Positions 53,645-62,687 of a stretch of 64,000 bases of DNA are shown here, piece after piece. Source of the stretch: JACMLD01 sp038207265 (lineage in GTDB: Bacteria; Bacteroidota; Bacteroidia; Chitinophagales; Chitinophagaceae); the NCBI GenBank assembly GCA_038207265.1, contig JBBQZZ010000001.1, positions 682,001 through 746,000 on the forward strand, in the 5' to 3' direction. Positions within the stretch are counted from its first letter, which is position 1, and every line of letters begins with the position of its first letter. The notes under the pieces are model-generated. The model did no database searches and was not told the origin of the DNA. It saw only the letters and a program-made list of their open reading frames with translations. Made by a program: the position numbers and the translations under genes.

Positions 53645-53838
53645 ATTTGAAAAACCCTTTCCTGCCTTCATTTCAGTGAATTAGTGGTATAAATGCTGTT
53701 TACTTTTAAGACAACTGCCTGTTGGTTATAACCTGCTTGTATTGTTATTGCAATGCAATGTATACCGGGTTATAATGTTACCAGGGTATAAAAAAGATAA
53801 CACCCGTAAGTATTTAAGGAAATGGATGATGTACAAAC

Positions 53839-55701
53839 TCATAGCTGTTCAACAGTATTGCTGTTTTCCTGCAATTGTTGTTGCTGATCGTATAAGTATT
53901 TGTAGTAACCGTTTTTATTAAGCAACTCGGTATGTTTTCCCTGCTCAACAATTTTTCCGTCGTCAATCACAACTATCTTATCAAAATCAAACAATGAAAA
54001 AATCCGGTGGGTAATGATAATGGCGGTTTTGGATTGAAGGAAATGGAAAAGGTTACTGATGATTTCTTTTTCCGTTCGGGCGTCAACGGCACTGAGGCAA
54101 TCATCAAACAAAACAATTTTAGATTGTTTAATCAGCGCCCGGGCAATGGATATGCGTTGCTTCTGTCCCCCGCTCAGGGTAACCCCCCTTTCGCCAATGA
54201 TGGTATTGTAATTTTCGGAGAAGCCCCGGATGTCTTTATCGATGCTGGCGGAGGCGGCGGCTTGTTCAATGCTTTCAATTCCAGCACTTGAAAAAGCAAA
54301 CTTTATATTGTCAGCTACTGTTCCGCTGAAAAGAAAAACATCCTGCGGCACATAGCTTATCTGCTCACGCAAATTTTTTACCGGTAATTTCCGGATATCA
54401 TTTTCATCGATGCTGATATTGCCCTTATCCGGATCATACATACGCAACAACAACTTAGCAATAGTAGACTTTCCACTGCCCGTTCTGCCAACAATTGCGA
54501 CCTTCTGCCCTTTTTTTATTTCCAGCGAAAAATTTTGAACGGCATGAATACCTGTATCAGGATAGGTAAAATCTACCTGGTTGAAAAAAATATTTCCCTG
54601 TAACGTCTGGGACTTCATGATGCCTGCATCCTTGATTTGCGGAACGGTATTTAGAAATTCATTTAATCTTTTTTGCGAAGCTGCTGCACGTTGGATCATG
54701 CTGGCCGTCCAGCCAATAGCACTTACCGGAAAAGTGAGCATGTTCACGTACATTACAAATTCCGCAATGGTACCAGTACTCACACGGGGATCTCCTTTCA
54801 GGGCATACAATCCACCCATCATTATAGTAAGCAATGTACTCAATCCAATCAGCAGCGCCATTGAAGGAAAATAAATAGATTCAACTTTGGACAACCCAAT
54901 AGCGTTTAGTTTATAGTCTTCGCTGTTTTTATTAAAAAAACCCATCATTGCTTTTTCCTGTACAAAGGATTTAATTACCCTGATACCTGAATAAGATTCC
55001 TGGGCCGCCGTAGTGAGATCAGATAAAAGTGACTGTATCTTTTCACTTTTTTTATGAATGATGGTATTTACATAATAGATGGTAACGGCAAGTATGGGTA
55101 AAGGTGATAATACATAAAGTGTCAAAGTAGGATTCTCTTTAACCATAAAGAATACACTGAAACCGATGGTTGCAGCCAAGTTAATAAGATACATAGTGGC
55201 CGGGCCGGTGTACATTCTAACCCTGCTTACATCTTCCGTAATACGGTTCATCAGGTCGCCCGTGCTGTGTCGCTTATAAAAAGTTGTATCTAATTGCTGG
55301 TAGTGTTTATACACCTCATTTTTCTGATCGTATTCAATGTGCCGGCTCATCACAATAATGGTCTGCCGCATCAGGAACATAAAAAAACCACCCAGTAATG
55401 CCATCAGCAATAATGTTATGCCGCATATAATAATAGTACGGCTAAAATCTGCTTTACCGTTATCCAATACATTTACCAGCTTTTGAACCAGTATATCATA
55501 GTTTGCTTCATGGCGTTTATTACTGTAATGGCTCTTTTCAACAGTGGTACGGATAGTCTGTTCCACTTTGTCAATTACATAGCCCGATAACTGGGGGCTT
55601 AAAATTCTGAAATAATTGGATAAGACAATGAATATGATACCAAACAACAGGCGCCAGCGGTATTTCCAGAAATATTTATTTATGGCTTTGAGATGCTTCA
55701 T
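53839..55701 (-). CDS. ABC exporter, MdlA/MsbA-like (fused permease and ATPase)
   Basis: 620 residues: six membrane helices in residues 1-320, then one ATPase domain. Walker A VGRTGSGKSTIAKLLL, signature LSGGQKQRISIARAL, Walker B IVLFDDCLSAVDART. The residue after the Walker B Asp is Asp, not the usual catalytic Glu, and the DD.LSAVD..T pattern is that of the MdlA branch of heterodimeric exporters. A second exporter half is not adjacent. The substrate is probably a lipid or drug. The N-terminal extracytoplasmic loop (KVEQTIRTTVEKSHYSNKRH) is longer than in MsbA. A -7 box lies only 8 bases before the ATG, implying a nearly leaderless transcript. Confidence 0.93.
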   Translation of the reverse strand: MKHLKAINKYFWKYRWRLLFGIIFIVLSNYFRILSPQLSGYVIDKVEQTIRTTVEKSHYSNKRHEANYDILVQKLVNVLDNGKADFSRTIIICGITLLLMALLGGFFMFLMRQTIIVMSRHIEYDQKNEVYKHYQQLDTTFYKRHSTGDLMNRITEDVSRVRMYTGPATMYLINLAATIGFSVFFMVKENPTLTLYVLSPLPILAVTIYYVNTIIHKKSEKIQSLLSDLTTAAQESYSGIRVIKSFVQEKAMMGFFNKNSEDYKLNAIGLSKVESIYFPSMALLIGLSTLLTIMMGGLYALKGDPRVSTGTIAEFVMYVNMLTFPVSAIGWTASMIQRAAASQKRLNEFLNTVPQIKDAGIMKSQTLQGNIFFNQVDFTYPDTGIHAVQNFSLEIKKGQKVAIVGRTGSGKSTIAKLLLRMYDPDKGNISIDENDIRKLPVKNLREQISYVPQDVFLFSGTVADNIKFAFSSAGIESIEQAAASASIDKDIRGFSENYNTIIGERGVTLSGGQKQRISIARALIKQSKIVLFDDCLSAVDARTEKEIISNLFHFLQSKTAIIITHRIFSLFDFDKIVVIDDGKIVEQGKHTELLNKNGYYKYLYDQQQQLQENSNTVEQL

Positions 55702-55708
55702 GAACGGG

Positions 55709-55716
55709 CAAAGATA
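55709..55716 (-). promoter_or_regulatory. -7 box TATCTTTG directly upstream of the ABC exporter
   Basis: Exact TAnnTTTG on the minus strand, 7 bases before the start codon at 55701, so transcription would start at or next to the ATG. No clear -33 element is seen. Confidence 0.5.
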
Positions 55717-55753
55717 AGGAGTAAGCCCTGAATGTCATGACCGTTAAACCAGA

Positions 55754-56080
55754 TCAGGAGAAGTATTGAACAGACATCAACGCATATGGATCAATAGAAA
55801 AATATTTGTCTTTTTCCTCCGGGAATTCTGCCAGTTCAAGTTCTATATAAGACTCACCTTCCTTGATCTGCCAGAGGTATAATTGCTTGTCCTCACTATT
55901 CTTGTCGCAAATCTCAGGCAGCATATCTTTGATCATGCCGTTCCAGCAGGCTTCTTCCAGTCTTTCTTTTTCATTGAGGTTTTGATGTGCAGTAGCATCA
56001 TTTTTATCGCTACACTGACGCGAGGAGAAACGCGTACCAGTCATTAATAAAATTTCCTGTTGTGTAGAATTTGCTTTCAT
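55754..56080 (-). CDS. Conserved-looking hypothetical cytosolic protein
   Basis: 108 residues, acidic, no signal peptide or membrane segment (MKANSTQQEILLMTGTRFSS; LEEACWNGMIKDMLPEICDK; LYLWQIKEGESYIELELAEF). Codon use resembles the neighbours and the frame is well formed, so I take it as real. No family recognised. It precedes the ABC exporter on the same strand but the exporter has its own promoter box. Confidence 0.65.
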   Translation of the reverse strand: MKANSTQQEILLMTGTRFSSRQCSDKNDATAHQNLNEKERLEEACWNGMIKDMLPEICDKNSEDKQLYLWQIKEGESYIELELAEFPEEKDKYFSIDPYALMSVQYFS

Positions 56081-56179
56081 GTGTTCTCATTTTTAATACT
56101 TACAAATAAGACGCAGAAAAGCATTCAATGTAACAGGGCGGATAATAAAAACTGTGTTAAATGACAGATGGCCCAAAAT

Positions 56180-56533
56180 CTACAAATCGGCATTCCTGGC
56201 ACCAGCATACAAACGCCTTTTTTCCATCCATCGTATAAATGACGTCCTGTATAATGGTATCCACTCCTCCATTTTCTTTTTGATTGCTTTGGAAATGACT
56301 TCGAACACAATAAAACCAATCAGTACTGAAATACCCCATTCCAGGTTACTGAATGTAGCTTTGTCAATCACCGTTTTCCTGGACGTCAGTCCCCATAAAT
56401 TTTTTATACTTCGGGTGGCGAAAAAATGCGAAATGATGCGGGTAGATGCCATCCCAATCAAGAATCCAATAAAGTTACCTGTGAAATTATCGTAAAGGTA
56501 TTTGGCAATCTTGCTGCCGGCAGTTGATTTCAT
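56180..56533 (-). CDS. Hypothetical membrane protein
   Basis: 117 residues from ATG 56533 (MKSTAGSKIAKYLYDNFTGN); a TTG at 56554 is in frame. Two hydrophobic segments (NFIGFLIGMASTRIISHFFA; LEWGISVLIGFIVFEVISKA) and a basic C-terminus. Several other frames are open here, so confidence is moderate; the membrane pattern and signal-free basic N-terminus favour this one. Function unknown. Confidence 0.55.
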   Translation of the reverse strand: MKSTAGSKIAKYLYDNFTGNFIGFLIGMASTRIISHFFATRSIKNLWGLTSRKTVIDKATFSNLEWGISVLIGFIVFEVISKAIKKKMEEWIPLYRTSFIRWMEKRRLYAGARNADL

Positions 56534-56639
56534 AGTAAGGATTTTGAATAACAAAATACTATACTAGCCCCAATAATACCAGTCTTTTCAAAAAAACTTA
56601 TGCTTATTTTTAATTGCCGGGGCACCAAATCAGATTATT

Positions 56640-56909
56640 ATGTTTAATAGGATTGCTAAAGACAAATGGAAACACTTTTTTGTTGGTATTGCAATGGGTT
56701 TGCTTTTCCAGTCACTGGCAGGATATTTTTTCCCCACCCAAAAATTATTTTATGCGGTGGCTGTTTTTCTATTAATAGCTGCTATTAGTTATGGATTTGA
56801 ATTGTATTCAAAATTTACCGGGCATGGGCACTATGAAGTAATGGATGCTGTTGCATCCGTAGCGGGTGGTATATTGGGAATGTTGATTGTTATTATTTGT
56901 ATACAATAA
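56640..56909 (+). CDS. Small membrane protein, YfiM/VanZ-like
   Basis: 89 residues with three hydrophobic segments. The start MFNRIAKDKWKHFFVGIAMG has the DKxxHF..G pattern, and YEVMDAVASVAGGILGMLIV ends it; DKxxHF with E..D.xAs..G is shared by YfiM-type (DUF2279) and VanZ-like proteins. Role unknown, possibly envelope-related. Convergent with the M24 peptidase gene, 17 bases apart. Confidence 0.7.
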   Translation: MFNRIAKDKWKHFFVGIAMGLLFQSLAGYFFPTQKLFYAVAVFLLIAAISYGFELYSKFTGHGHYEVMDAVASVAGGILGMLIVIICIQ

Positions 56910-56926
56910 GAACCCGAAATTTTAAA

Positions 56927-58210
56927 TCAACCAAAAGGTTTGTCAATAGCAGCACTTGGTCCTGAAAACCATTTGGCTCCTTCAGGAGTCATGTATGCGC
57001 AATCTTCTAGACGCACCCCAAATTCACCATAAATTGAAATATTGGGTTCTATACTGAAACACATACCTGGTTGTAATGGTAATTTATTTCCCAAAACCAT
57101 ATTACCCCATTCATGACCATCCATACCAATACCATGACCAGTGCGATGCGGGCAACCCGGTAGCTTATATCCAGGTCCATAACCTGCCTCTGTCAAAACC
57201 TTGCGCGCTGCAAAGTCAACATTTTCGCAGGGTGCGCCAATTTTTGCGGCTGCAAAACCCGCGGCCTGTGCTTTCTGTTCCGTATCCCATACCTCACGCT
57301 GGCGTTTGGTTGGTTCAGCACCAAATACAATGGTGCGACTGATATCGGAAGCATACCCTTCTACTGAACAACCGCCATCCATTAAAACAATATCACCCTT
57401 TTTCAGGTGTTGCGGTTGTATGCTTCCGTGTGGATAAGCAGATGCTTCTCCAAAATTTACACTGATCTCTCCGGACACACCCAATTTTGAGTGTGCTTCC
57501 GCAGTGATTGCACCAAATTCAGCAGGCGTCATTCCTTCTCGCAACATAGATACCCCAACTTTATAAGCGGCAATGGTAATATCATTTGCTTTTTGCATCA
57601 ACGCGAGTTCAGCAGCAGATTTAATCAACCGGCAATTCATGGTTACCGGATCGCCACTTACATAGTTGAGGTGACTTGCTTCTTTTCTTACCCCGTCGAA
57701 AATAAAAAAGCGAAGTCTTTCTTCTATGCCAATGTTCCCAGTGCGTATACCCATGTCTTTAAACACCGTTGCAATTTGCTTGTAGGGGCTTTCATGCTCT
57801 TCCCAGACACGTACATCCTTTCCAATCTTTATCAATTCTCTTAATCTTGCAGCTTCAAATGCAGGGCTTACATATTTCACTTCGCCTTTTGCCGGAATAA
57901 CGGCAACCATTGTTCTTTCACTGGGCCACCAACTGATTCCTGTAAAATATACCAAAGATGTACCGGCGTCCAATACCAACGCTTCAATTTTATTTTCAGC
58001 CATCAACTTTTGCGCTTTTTCTATTCTTGCTTCTCTTTCCTGTACGCTGATGGGCAGTACATCCGCCAGCATTGATTTAAGATCATCTAACGGTGACCCC
58101 TTGATGGAACTTTCGGGTGCAGCCATTGACGAGATACCAGACAATAAAGTACCTGTTGCGGCCGCGGTGCCCGCAGACAAACGAATAAAATCTCTTCTTT
58201 TGATACTCAT
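56927..58210 (-). CDS. Xaa-Pro peptidase family protein (M24), Tat-exported
   Basis: 427 residues. The N-terminus MSIKRRDFIRLSAGTAAATG is a twin-arginine signal. An N-terminal creatinase-like domain is followed by the pita-bread catalytic domain with all metal ligands placed as usual: LMDGGCSVEGYASDISRTIV (two Asp), HRTGHGIGMDGHE (His), MCFSIEPNISIYGEFGVRLED (two Glu). Probably a dinuclear metal proline peptidase acting outside the cytoplasm; relatives include ectoine or creatine hydrolases, so substrate is open. Divergent from uxuA. Confidence 0.92.
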   Translation of the reverse strand: MSIKRRDFIRLSAGTAAATGTLLSGISSMAAPESSIKGSPLDDLKSMLADVLPISVQEREARIEKAQKLMAENKIEALVLDAGTSLVYFTGISWWPSERTMVAVIPAKGEVKYVSPAFEAARLRELIKIGKDVRVWEEHESPYKQIATVFKDMGIRTGNIGIEERLRFFIFDGVRKEASHLNYVSGDPVTMNCRLIKSAAELALMQKANDITIAAYKVGVSMLREGMTPAEFGAITAEAHSKLGVSGEISVNFGEASAYPHGSIQPQHLKKGDIVLMDGGCSVEGYASDISRTIVFGAEPTKRQREVWDTEQKAQAAGFAAAKIGAPCENVDFAARKVLTEAGYGPGYKLPGCPHRTGHGIGMDGHEWGNMVLGNKLPLQPGMCFSIEPNISIYGEFGVRLEDCAYMTPEGAKWFSGPSAAIDKPFG

Positions 58211-58381
58211 GGTATAAATATGATTGATGTATAAATAAGGCCGAGCAATACTGTCATTGCGATAACAATATAAATTAAATTGCAGGTAAGTTAACTTTAA
58301 ATCATCCAGATAATTAAATTGGCTTTGAAAATATTTCTAACCTGCGCCCCCGCAATATTAAAATGACATATTATGTATAGG

Positions 58382-59539
58382 ATGGAACAGACATGGCGAT
58401 GGTTTGGTACCAATGATCCGGTTAGGTTGCAAGACATAAAACAGACCGGGGCTACCGGTATCGTAACAGCGCTTCACCATATACCACACGGTGAAGTATG
58501 GACAACCGATGAGGTTCAGAAAAGAAAGGCAGCCATTAAAAAAATGGGATTGACATGGTCAGTAGTAGAAAGCATTCCTGTACATGAAAGTATTAAAACG
58601 CGTTCGGGCAATTATAAGGATTATATAGAAAAATATAAAACATCCATCCGCAATGTGGCAGGATCCGGCATCCCTGTCATCACGTACAATTTTATGCCGG
58701 TAAACGACTGGACCCGCACAAGTCTTAATCATACAATGCCGGACGGCTCCCTGGCGCTGTATTTTAAATGGGTTGACTTAGCGGTATTTGATATTTATAT
58801 ATTGAAAAGAATACATGCCGAAGATGCTTATTCCGCGGAAATTCTAAAAGAAGCCAAAGAAAGTTTTGATAATTATGATGCTAAGGCGTTGGAAGCGCTG
58901 GCCGGAGTAATAATGTTTGGAATACCGGGTGAAGAAAAAGATACAGTGCAAAGCATGTCGCAAAAACTTGCGTTGTATAAAGATATTGATGCAGCTGCGT
59001 TGCGTGAAAATCTTTGCTTTTTTCAGCAGGAGATCAGTAGTACAGCATTGGAATGCGGGGTAAGACTTGCTATTCACCCCGATGACCCTCCATTTCCTAT
59101 TCTTGGGCTACCCCGCATCGTTAGTACAGGAGAAGACATCCAATATTTTTTAAACAAAGTGAACAATAAGGCAAACGGAGTTTGCTTTTGTACCGGTTCA
59201 TTGGGTGCTTCGCGGCAAAACAATTTAGCTGAAATGGTAAAAGCAATTGGCGATCGCATTCATTTTATTCATTTGCGGAATGTGGCCAAAGATGCACAGG
59301 GCAATTTCTATGAAGCAGATCATCTTGGCGGCGACAATGATATGTATGCGATAGTAAAAGAGTTGCTGCAATTACAAAAAAACATAAAGCAATCCATTCC
59401 ATTCAGACCGGATCACGGCCACCAGATGCTGGATGATTTGAATAAAACAACCAATCCTGGTTATTCCACAATCGGGCGTTTGCGGGGGTTGGCAGAAATC
59501 CGCGGACTGGAAGAAGGAATTATCCGTTCTATGTATTAA
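58382..59539 (+). CDS. uxuA: Mannonate dehydratase
   Basis: 385 residues from ATG 58382 (MEQTWRWFGTNDPVRLQDIK, the family's standard start); ATG 58373 would add three residues. Dehydrates D-mannonate to 2-keto-3-deoxygluconate with Fe2+ or Mn2+ in glucuronate breakdown. Metal-site and active-site blocks: GATGIVTALHHIPHGEVW, PVITYNFMPVNDWTRT, VRLAIHPDDPPFPILGLPRI, GVCFCTGSLGASRQNN, IHFIHLRNV and PFRPDHGHQMLDD. It is the only recognisable sugar-acid dehydratase in the window and its product can enter the kinase-aldolase step encoded at 38-40 kb. Its 3' end overlaps the haemoglobin gene by four bases. Confidence 0.96.
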   Translation: MEQTWRWFGTNDPVRLQDIKQTGATGIVTALHHIPHGEVWTTDEVQKRKAAIKKMGLTWSVVESIPVHESIKTRSGNYKDYIEKYKTSIRNVAGSGIPVITYNFMPVNDWTRTSLNHTMPDGSLALYFKWVDLAVFDIYILKRIHAEDAYSAEILKEAKESFDNYDAKALEALAGVIMFGIPGEEKDTVQSMSQKLALYKDIDAAALRENLCFFQQEISSTALECGVRLAIHPDDPPFPILGLPRIVSTGEDIQYFLNKVNNKANGVCFCTGSLGASRQNNLAEMVKAIGDRIHFIHLRNVAKDAQGNFYEADHLGGDNDMYAIVKELLQLQKNIKQSIPFRPDHGHQMLDDLNKTTNPGYSTIGRLRGLAEIRGLEEGIIRSMY

Positions 59540-59946
59540 TGACCCGTACCGGATAAATTACCGGTTTGCTCATTGTCCTGTATAATTTTTATCTGCATTA
59601 CATTGGAAATACTGAGAGCTCTTTGCTTTGCCAGCAACGCTTTTTCTCCATCGAACAAATTATCGACTGTTTCTGTAAATAATTTATTCCATTGCCGGAA
59701 ATGTTCTGTCTTTAAAGGTATCATCCTGTTTATATGCTTATGCAATTCCATTGGGTTACCGGTATAACTGCCCGTGTAAAACAATGCGTTCTCCCAAAAA
59801 TTATACATGACCGGCAGGTGCTTCTCCCAATTGACTTTTACAATATCAGTAAAAATATATCCGATAACCGGATCCATTTTTACTTTATCGTAAAATTGAT
59901 TAACGAGTATTTCAATATCGATTTTAGATTCGATGTCTTTTTTCAT
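59536..59946 (-). CDS. Group III truncated haemoglobin
   Basis: 136 residues. IEILVNQFYDKVKMDPVIGY, NFWENALFYTGSYTGNPMEL and KTEHFRQWNKLFTETVDNLF place the proximal histidine in EHFRQW, the pattern of group III truncated globins. Binds heme with oxygen or nitric oxide. It lies 36 bases after the nosY stop on the same strand, so may be the last gene of the nos operon, which would fit NO handling next to nitrous oxide reduction. The physiological role is inferred. Confidence 0.88.
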   Translation of the reverse strand: MKKDIESKIDIEILVNQFYDKVKMDPVIGYIFTDIVKVNWEKHLPVMYNFWENALFYTGSYTGNPMELHKHINRMIPLKTEHFRQWNKLFTETVDNLFDGEKALLAKQRALSISNVMQIKIIQDNEQTGNLSGTGH

Positions 59947-59981
59947 TTCTGTTCGTTAATAAAAAAATATTTACCACATAA

Positions 59982-60749
59982 TTATAAATCTTTGCTGTTG
60001 AATTTTCTAACGGATAGCCAGGAAGGAATAAATATCCAGCATAGTATGGTGATCAATGCAAGAACAAAACCGGTCGTTGTTCCAAAAAAATCTTTGAATA
60101 CTGCCCCGGTATAGCCCATCAGGGCCGATACATCCATTTTCAGCAATACCAATATCCTGCTCAGATCTATGGGATTGAAAGCGCTGATTCCAATCATTGC
60201 TTTCTCCAGCGGATAATCAGCAAACTGAAATAATATGAACAGCACCAACCCATCAAACAACAAAGAAAAATACAACCACAATAATATGGCCACTCCTATC
60301 CCCTTTGCTTTATCCCTGATCTTTACGGTGGCCAGCATAGCAATGGATACAAAAATCACAGATAAAAGAAGCCCAACCATCAACATGGTTAAACCTGTAG
60401 CGGTGAATTCATATAGCAGAATGGGTATACCAACCCCAATGAAAAAAGCCAATGCGAGTGAAAAGGATAGTCCAAAAAAAACACTCAGCCAGATTGCTTT
60501 TCTTTTCAATGGCTGGCTGACCAATAATTCTAAAAATTCAGCGCTGTTGTAAACATAGATAGCAGAAAACAAAATGCTCATCAGCGGTACAATTATCAAT
60601 ACTATATTCAGCAAACTCAGCAAACCTTTTGTGCTGTTGTCTTCAAGATTAAAAATACCCAGCGAAAGCAGCAACAGGAATAATGTATAAGCCAGCATGA
60701 TCTTGTTGCGCAGGATGTCTATGATAACATATTTAATAATCTTCTTCAT
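59982..60749 (-). CDS. nosY: NosY-type ABC transporter permease
   Basis: 255 residues with six membrane segments. Typical NosY parts: YVIIDILRNKIMLAYTLFLL at the N-terminus, NSAEFLELLVSQPLKRKAIW in the cytosolic loop, and FNPIDLSRILVLLKMDVSAL, the family hallmark. Pairs with NosF to supply a sulfur species or energise NosD for assembly of the CuZ cluster of NosZ. It starts 4 bases after the nosF stop. Confidence 0.93.
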   Translation of the reverse strand: MKKIIKYVIIDILRNKIMLAYTLFLLLLSLGIFNLEDNSTKGLLSLLNIVLIIVPLMSILFSAIYVYNSAEFLELLVSQPLKRKAIWLSVFFGLSFSLALAFFIGVGIPILLYEFTATGLTMLMVGLLLSVIFVSIAMLATVKIRDKAKGIGVAILLWLYFSLLFDGLVLFILFQFADYPLEKAMIGISAFNPIDLSRILVLLKMDVSALMGYTGAVFKDFFGTTTGFVLALITILCWIFIPSWLSVRKFNSKDL

Positions 60750-60753
60750 TACG

Positions 60754-61461
60754 CTATTTCTTTATCATTACGGATGCGATGGCTTTGGAGAGTTTTTCTT
60801 CTCCAGTGTCCTTTTGCAGATCGCTGATGCTCTTGTGAAAAATCAATTTGCCATCTTGCATATAAATCACCTGGGTTACCAACCCATCCAGCTCGCTCAA
60901 TACATGCGAGGTAATCAAAATGAGTTTGCCTTTCGCTTTCTCCGCTAATATTTTTTCTTTTAATATCTCTGCTGCAACCGGATCGAGCCCGGCAGTGGGT
61001 TCATCAAGAATCAACACGGTTGGGTTGAATAAGAATGACAATGCTGCACTAACTTTTTGCCTGGTGCCACCAGACAGCGCCCGCATACGTTTTTGCAGCA
61101 AATCAGTTAAACCAAATTTTTGAATCAGTTCTTCATCCGTTTGTTTGTTGCTGCTTTTACGGATATCCCTCATCATACTCAATACCTGACCAATGGTCAT
61201 ATTCTCGGGGTATCTTCCTATCTGTGGCATATAGCCGATTTCTGAGCGGTACAGCCAGTCGCGCAAAATATTTTTTCCATTGAAAGTGATGAAGCCGCTA
61301 TCCGGAACCACCATTCCGAGGATGCTTTTTATGAAAGTGGTTTTCCCGCTTCCATTAGGACCAATCAAGGCAATGCATTCACCCTTGTTACAGGTTACGC
61401 TCACATTGTCCAGCGCTTTCAGCTTTCCAAATTGCTTATTAATATTATTGGCGATGATCAT
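60754..61461 (-). CDS. nosF: NosF-type ABC transporter ATPase
   Basis: 235 residues. Walker A LIGPNGSGKTTFIKSIL, Q-loop in GYMPQIGRYPENM, signature LSGGTRQKVSAALSFL, Walker B VLILDEPTAGLDPVAAEIL and H-loop ITSHVLSEL. Full-length NosF. Its ATG overlaps the nosD stop by four bases, so translation is coupled. Powers the NosY permease in NosZ maturation. Confidence 0.94.
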   Translation of the reverse strand: MIIANNINKQFGKLKALDNVSVTCNKGECIALIGPNGSGKTTFIKSILGMVVPDSGFITFNGKNILRDWLYRSEIGYMPQIGRYPENMTIGQVLSMMRDIRKSSNKQTDEELIQKFGLTDLLQKRMRALSGGTRQKVSAALSFLFNPTVLILDEPTAGLDPVAAEILKEKILAEKAKGKLILITSHVLSELDGLVTQVIYMQDGKLIFHKSISDLQKDTGEEKLSKAIASVMIKK

Positions 61462-62687
61462 AATGGTAAAGACTTCATTAATGGATGTTCATCTTTCAGG
61501 TTTTCCGGTGTAAGACTGGGAATCATTTTTTCTGTTTTATCCATCAGTGAAGTGATAAAACTGTGAAACAAAATCATGGCCGGCGGATTTCTTTCAACAA
61601 TCATACTATACATGCTTACCGGCCGGTATGGAATGTCACCATGATTGTCGTGGTTCAGATCATATCCATCATATTTATCCCAGTAATTATTATTGAAATG
61701 ATTCAGCACCAGCGAGCCATTGGTTCCTACATCAAAAGTGTTACCAATGAAATTATTTTCTTCAAGCGTAATGTCCATACAACTTGCCTGGATTTTTAAT
61801 GCCCAGCCATTTGCTTTGAAAACATTTTTTTGCATCCGGATGCGATTGGCTCCTTCTGCATAGATGGCCACTGTATTTTTTTCAAAATGATTGTTGTCAA
61901 TATAACTGTCATTGATTTCCTTTAACAGAATACCATAAGCGGCATCACCCCAATTTTCTCTGAAATAGTTATTGAACATTCTAACCCCATGCGAAAACAT
62001 TACAGCTACCCCCGCGCCATTGTTTTCGAAAACATTCGATATATAAGCGTCGTCATTCGAAAACATAAAGTGCAGGCCGTACCGAAGATTTCCGGTAGAC
62101 CTATTGCGCCAGATGACTGAATGAGTAACAAACTCAAAATAAATTCCATCACGGTGACCACTGACCTGGTTATTGATGATCCGCATGCTGTCGCTTTTCC
62201 AACAATGAATCCCATTACCACTTTGCTGTTCTTCAACCGCACTCGCAACCAGTTTATTATTTTGAATAAGGCAGTTAATGCCGTATTGTGAATAAATGCC
62301 AAAAAATGCATCAATGATGATGTTATTGATGACTGTCACATTGTGCCGGTTATATATTTTAATGGCTGCAAAATCAACCAGGCTGGAGACACCTGAATGT
62401 TGCAATTCAAAACCATCGATGGTTACATTATCTGCTTTTACGGAAATAATTTCATATTTTTTTTGTCCATCCAGCACGGGATGATTGATACCTTTTATAT
62501 AAAGGCTCTTATCGATCACCAGGTTTTTTTCAAGATAAATTGCATGTGCAACGATAATGGTGTCCCCATTTTTCGCAACAGCCATTGCCGATGCGATGGT
62601 TTGGTACAGACCTGTCTTATCAACGTGAATGCTGGCAGCCCCTGCCCATTGAAAACCGCAACACAATATGACTATAAGGATCCTCAT
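61458..62687 (-). CDS. nosD: NosD-type periplasmic maturation protein
   Basis: 409 residues with signal peptide MRILIVILCCGFQWAGA. A right-handed parallel beta-helix of CASH repeats fills the protein: VDKTGLYQTIASAMAVAKNG, IKIYNRHNVTVINNIIIDAF, NNQVSGHRDGIYFEFVTHSV, RYGLHFMFSNDDAYISNVFE, and the closing FNNNYWDKYDGYDLNHD-type motif of NosD with GDIPYRP. Required with NosF and NosY for the copper-sulfur centre of NosZ. Overlaps nosL and nosF by four bases on each side. Confidence 0.95.
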   Translation of the reverse strand: MRILIVILCCGFQWAGAASIHVDKTGLYQTIASAMAVAKNGDTIIVAHAIYLEKNLVIDKSLYIKGINHPVLDGQKKYEIISVKADNVTIDGFELQHSGVSSLVDFAAIKIYNRHNVTVINNIIIDAFFGIYSQYGINCLIQNNKLVASAVEEQQSGNGIHCWKSDSMRIINNQVSGHRDGIYFEFVTHSVIWRNRSTGNLRYGLHFMFSNDDAYISNVFENNGAGVAVMFSHGVRMFNNYFRENWGDAAYGILLKEINDSYIDNNHFEKNTVAIYAEGANRIRMQKNVFKANGWALKIQASCMDITLEENNFIGNTFDVGTNGSLVLNHFNNNYWDKYDGYDLNHDNHGDIPYRPVSMYSMIVERNPPAMILFHSFITSLMDKTEKMIPSLTPENLKDEHPLMKSLPL

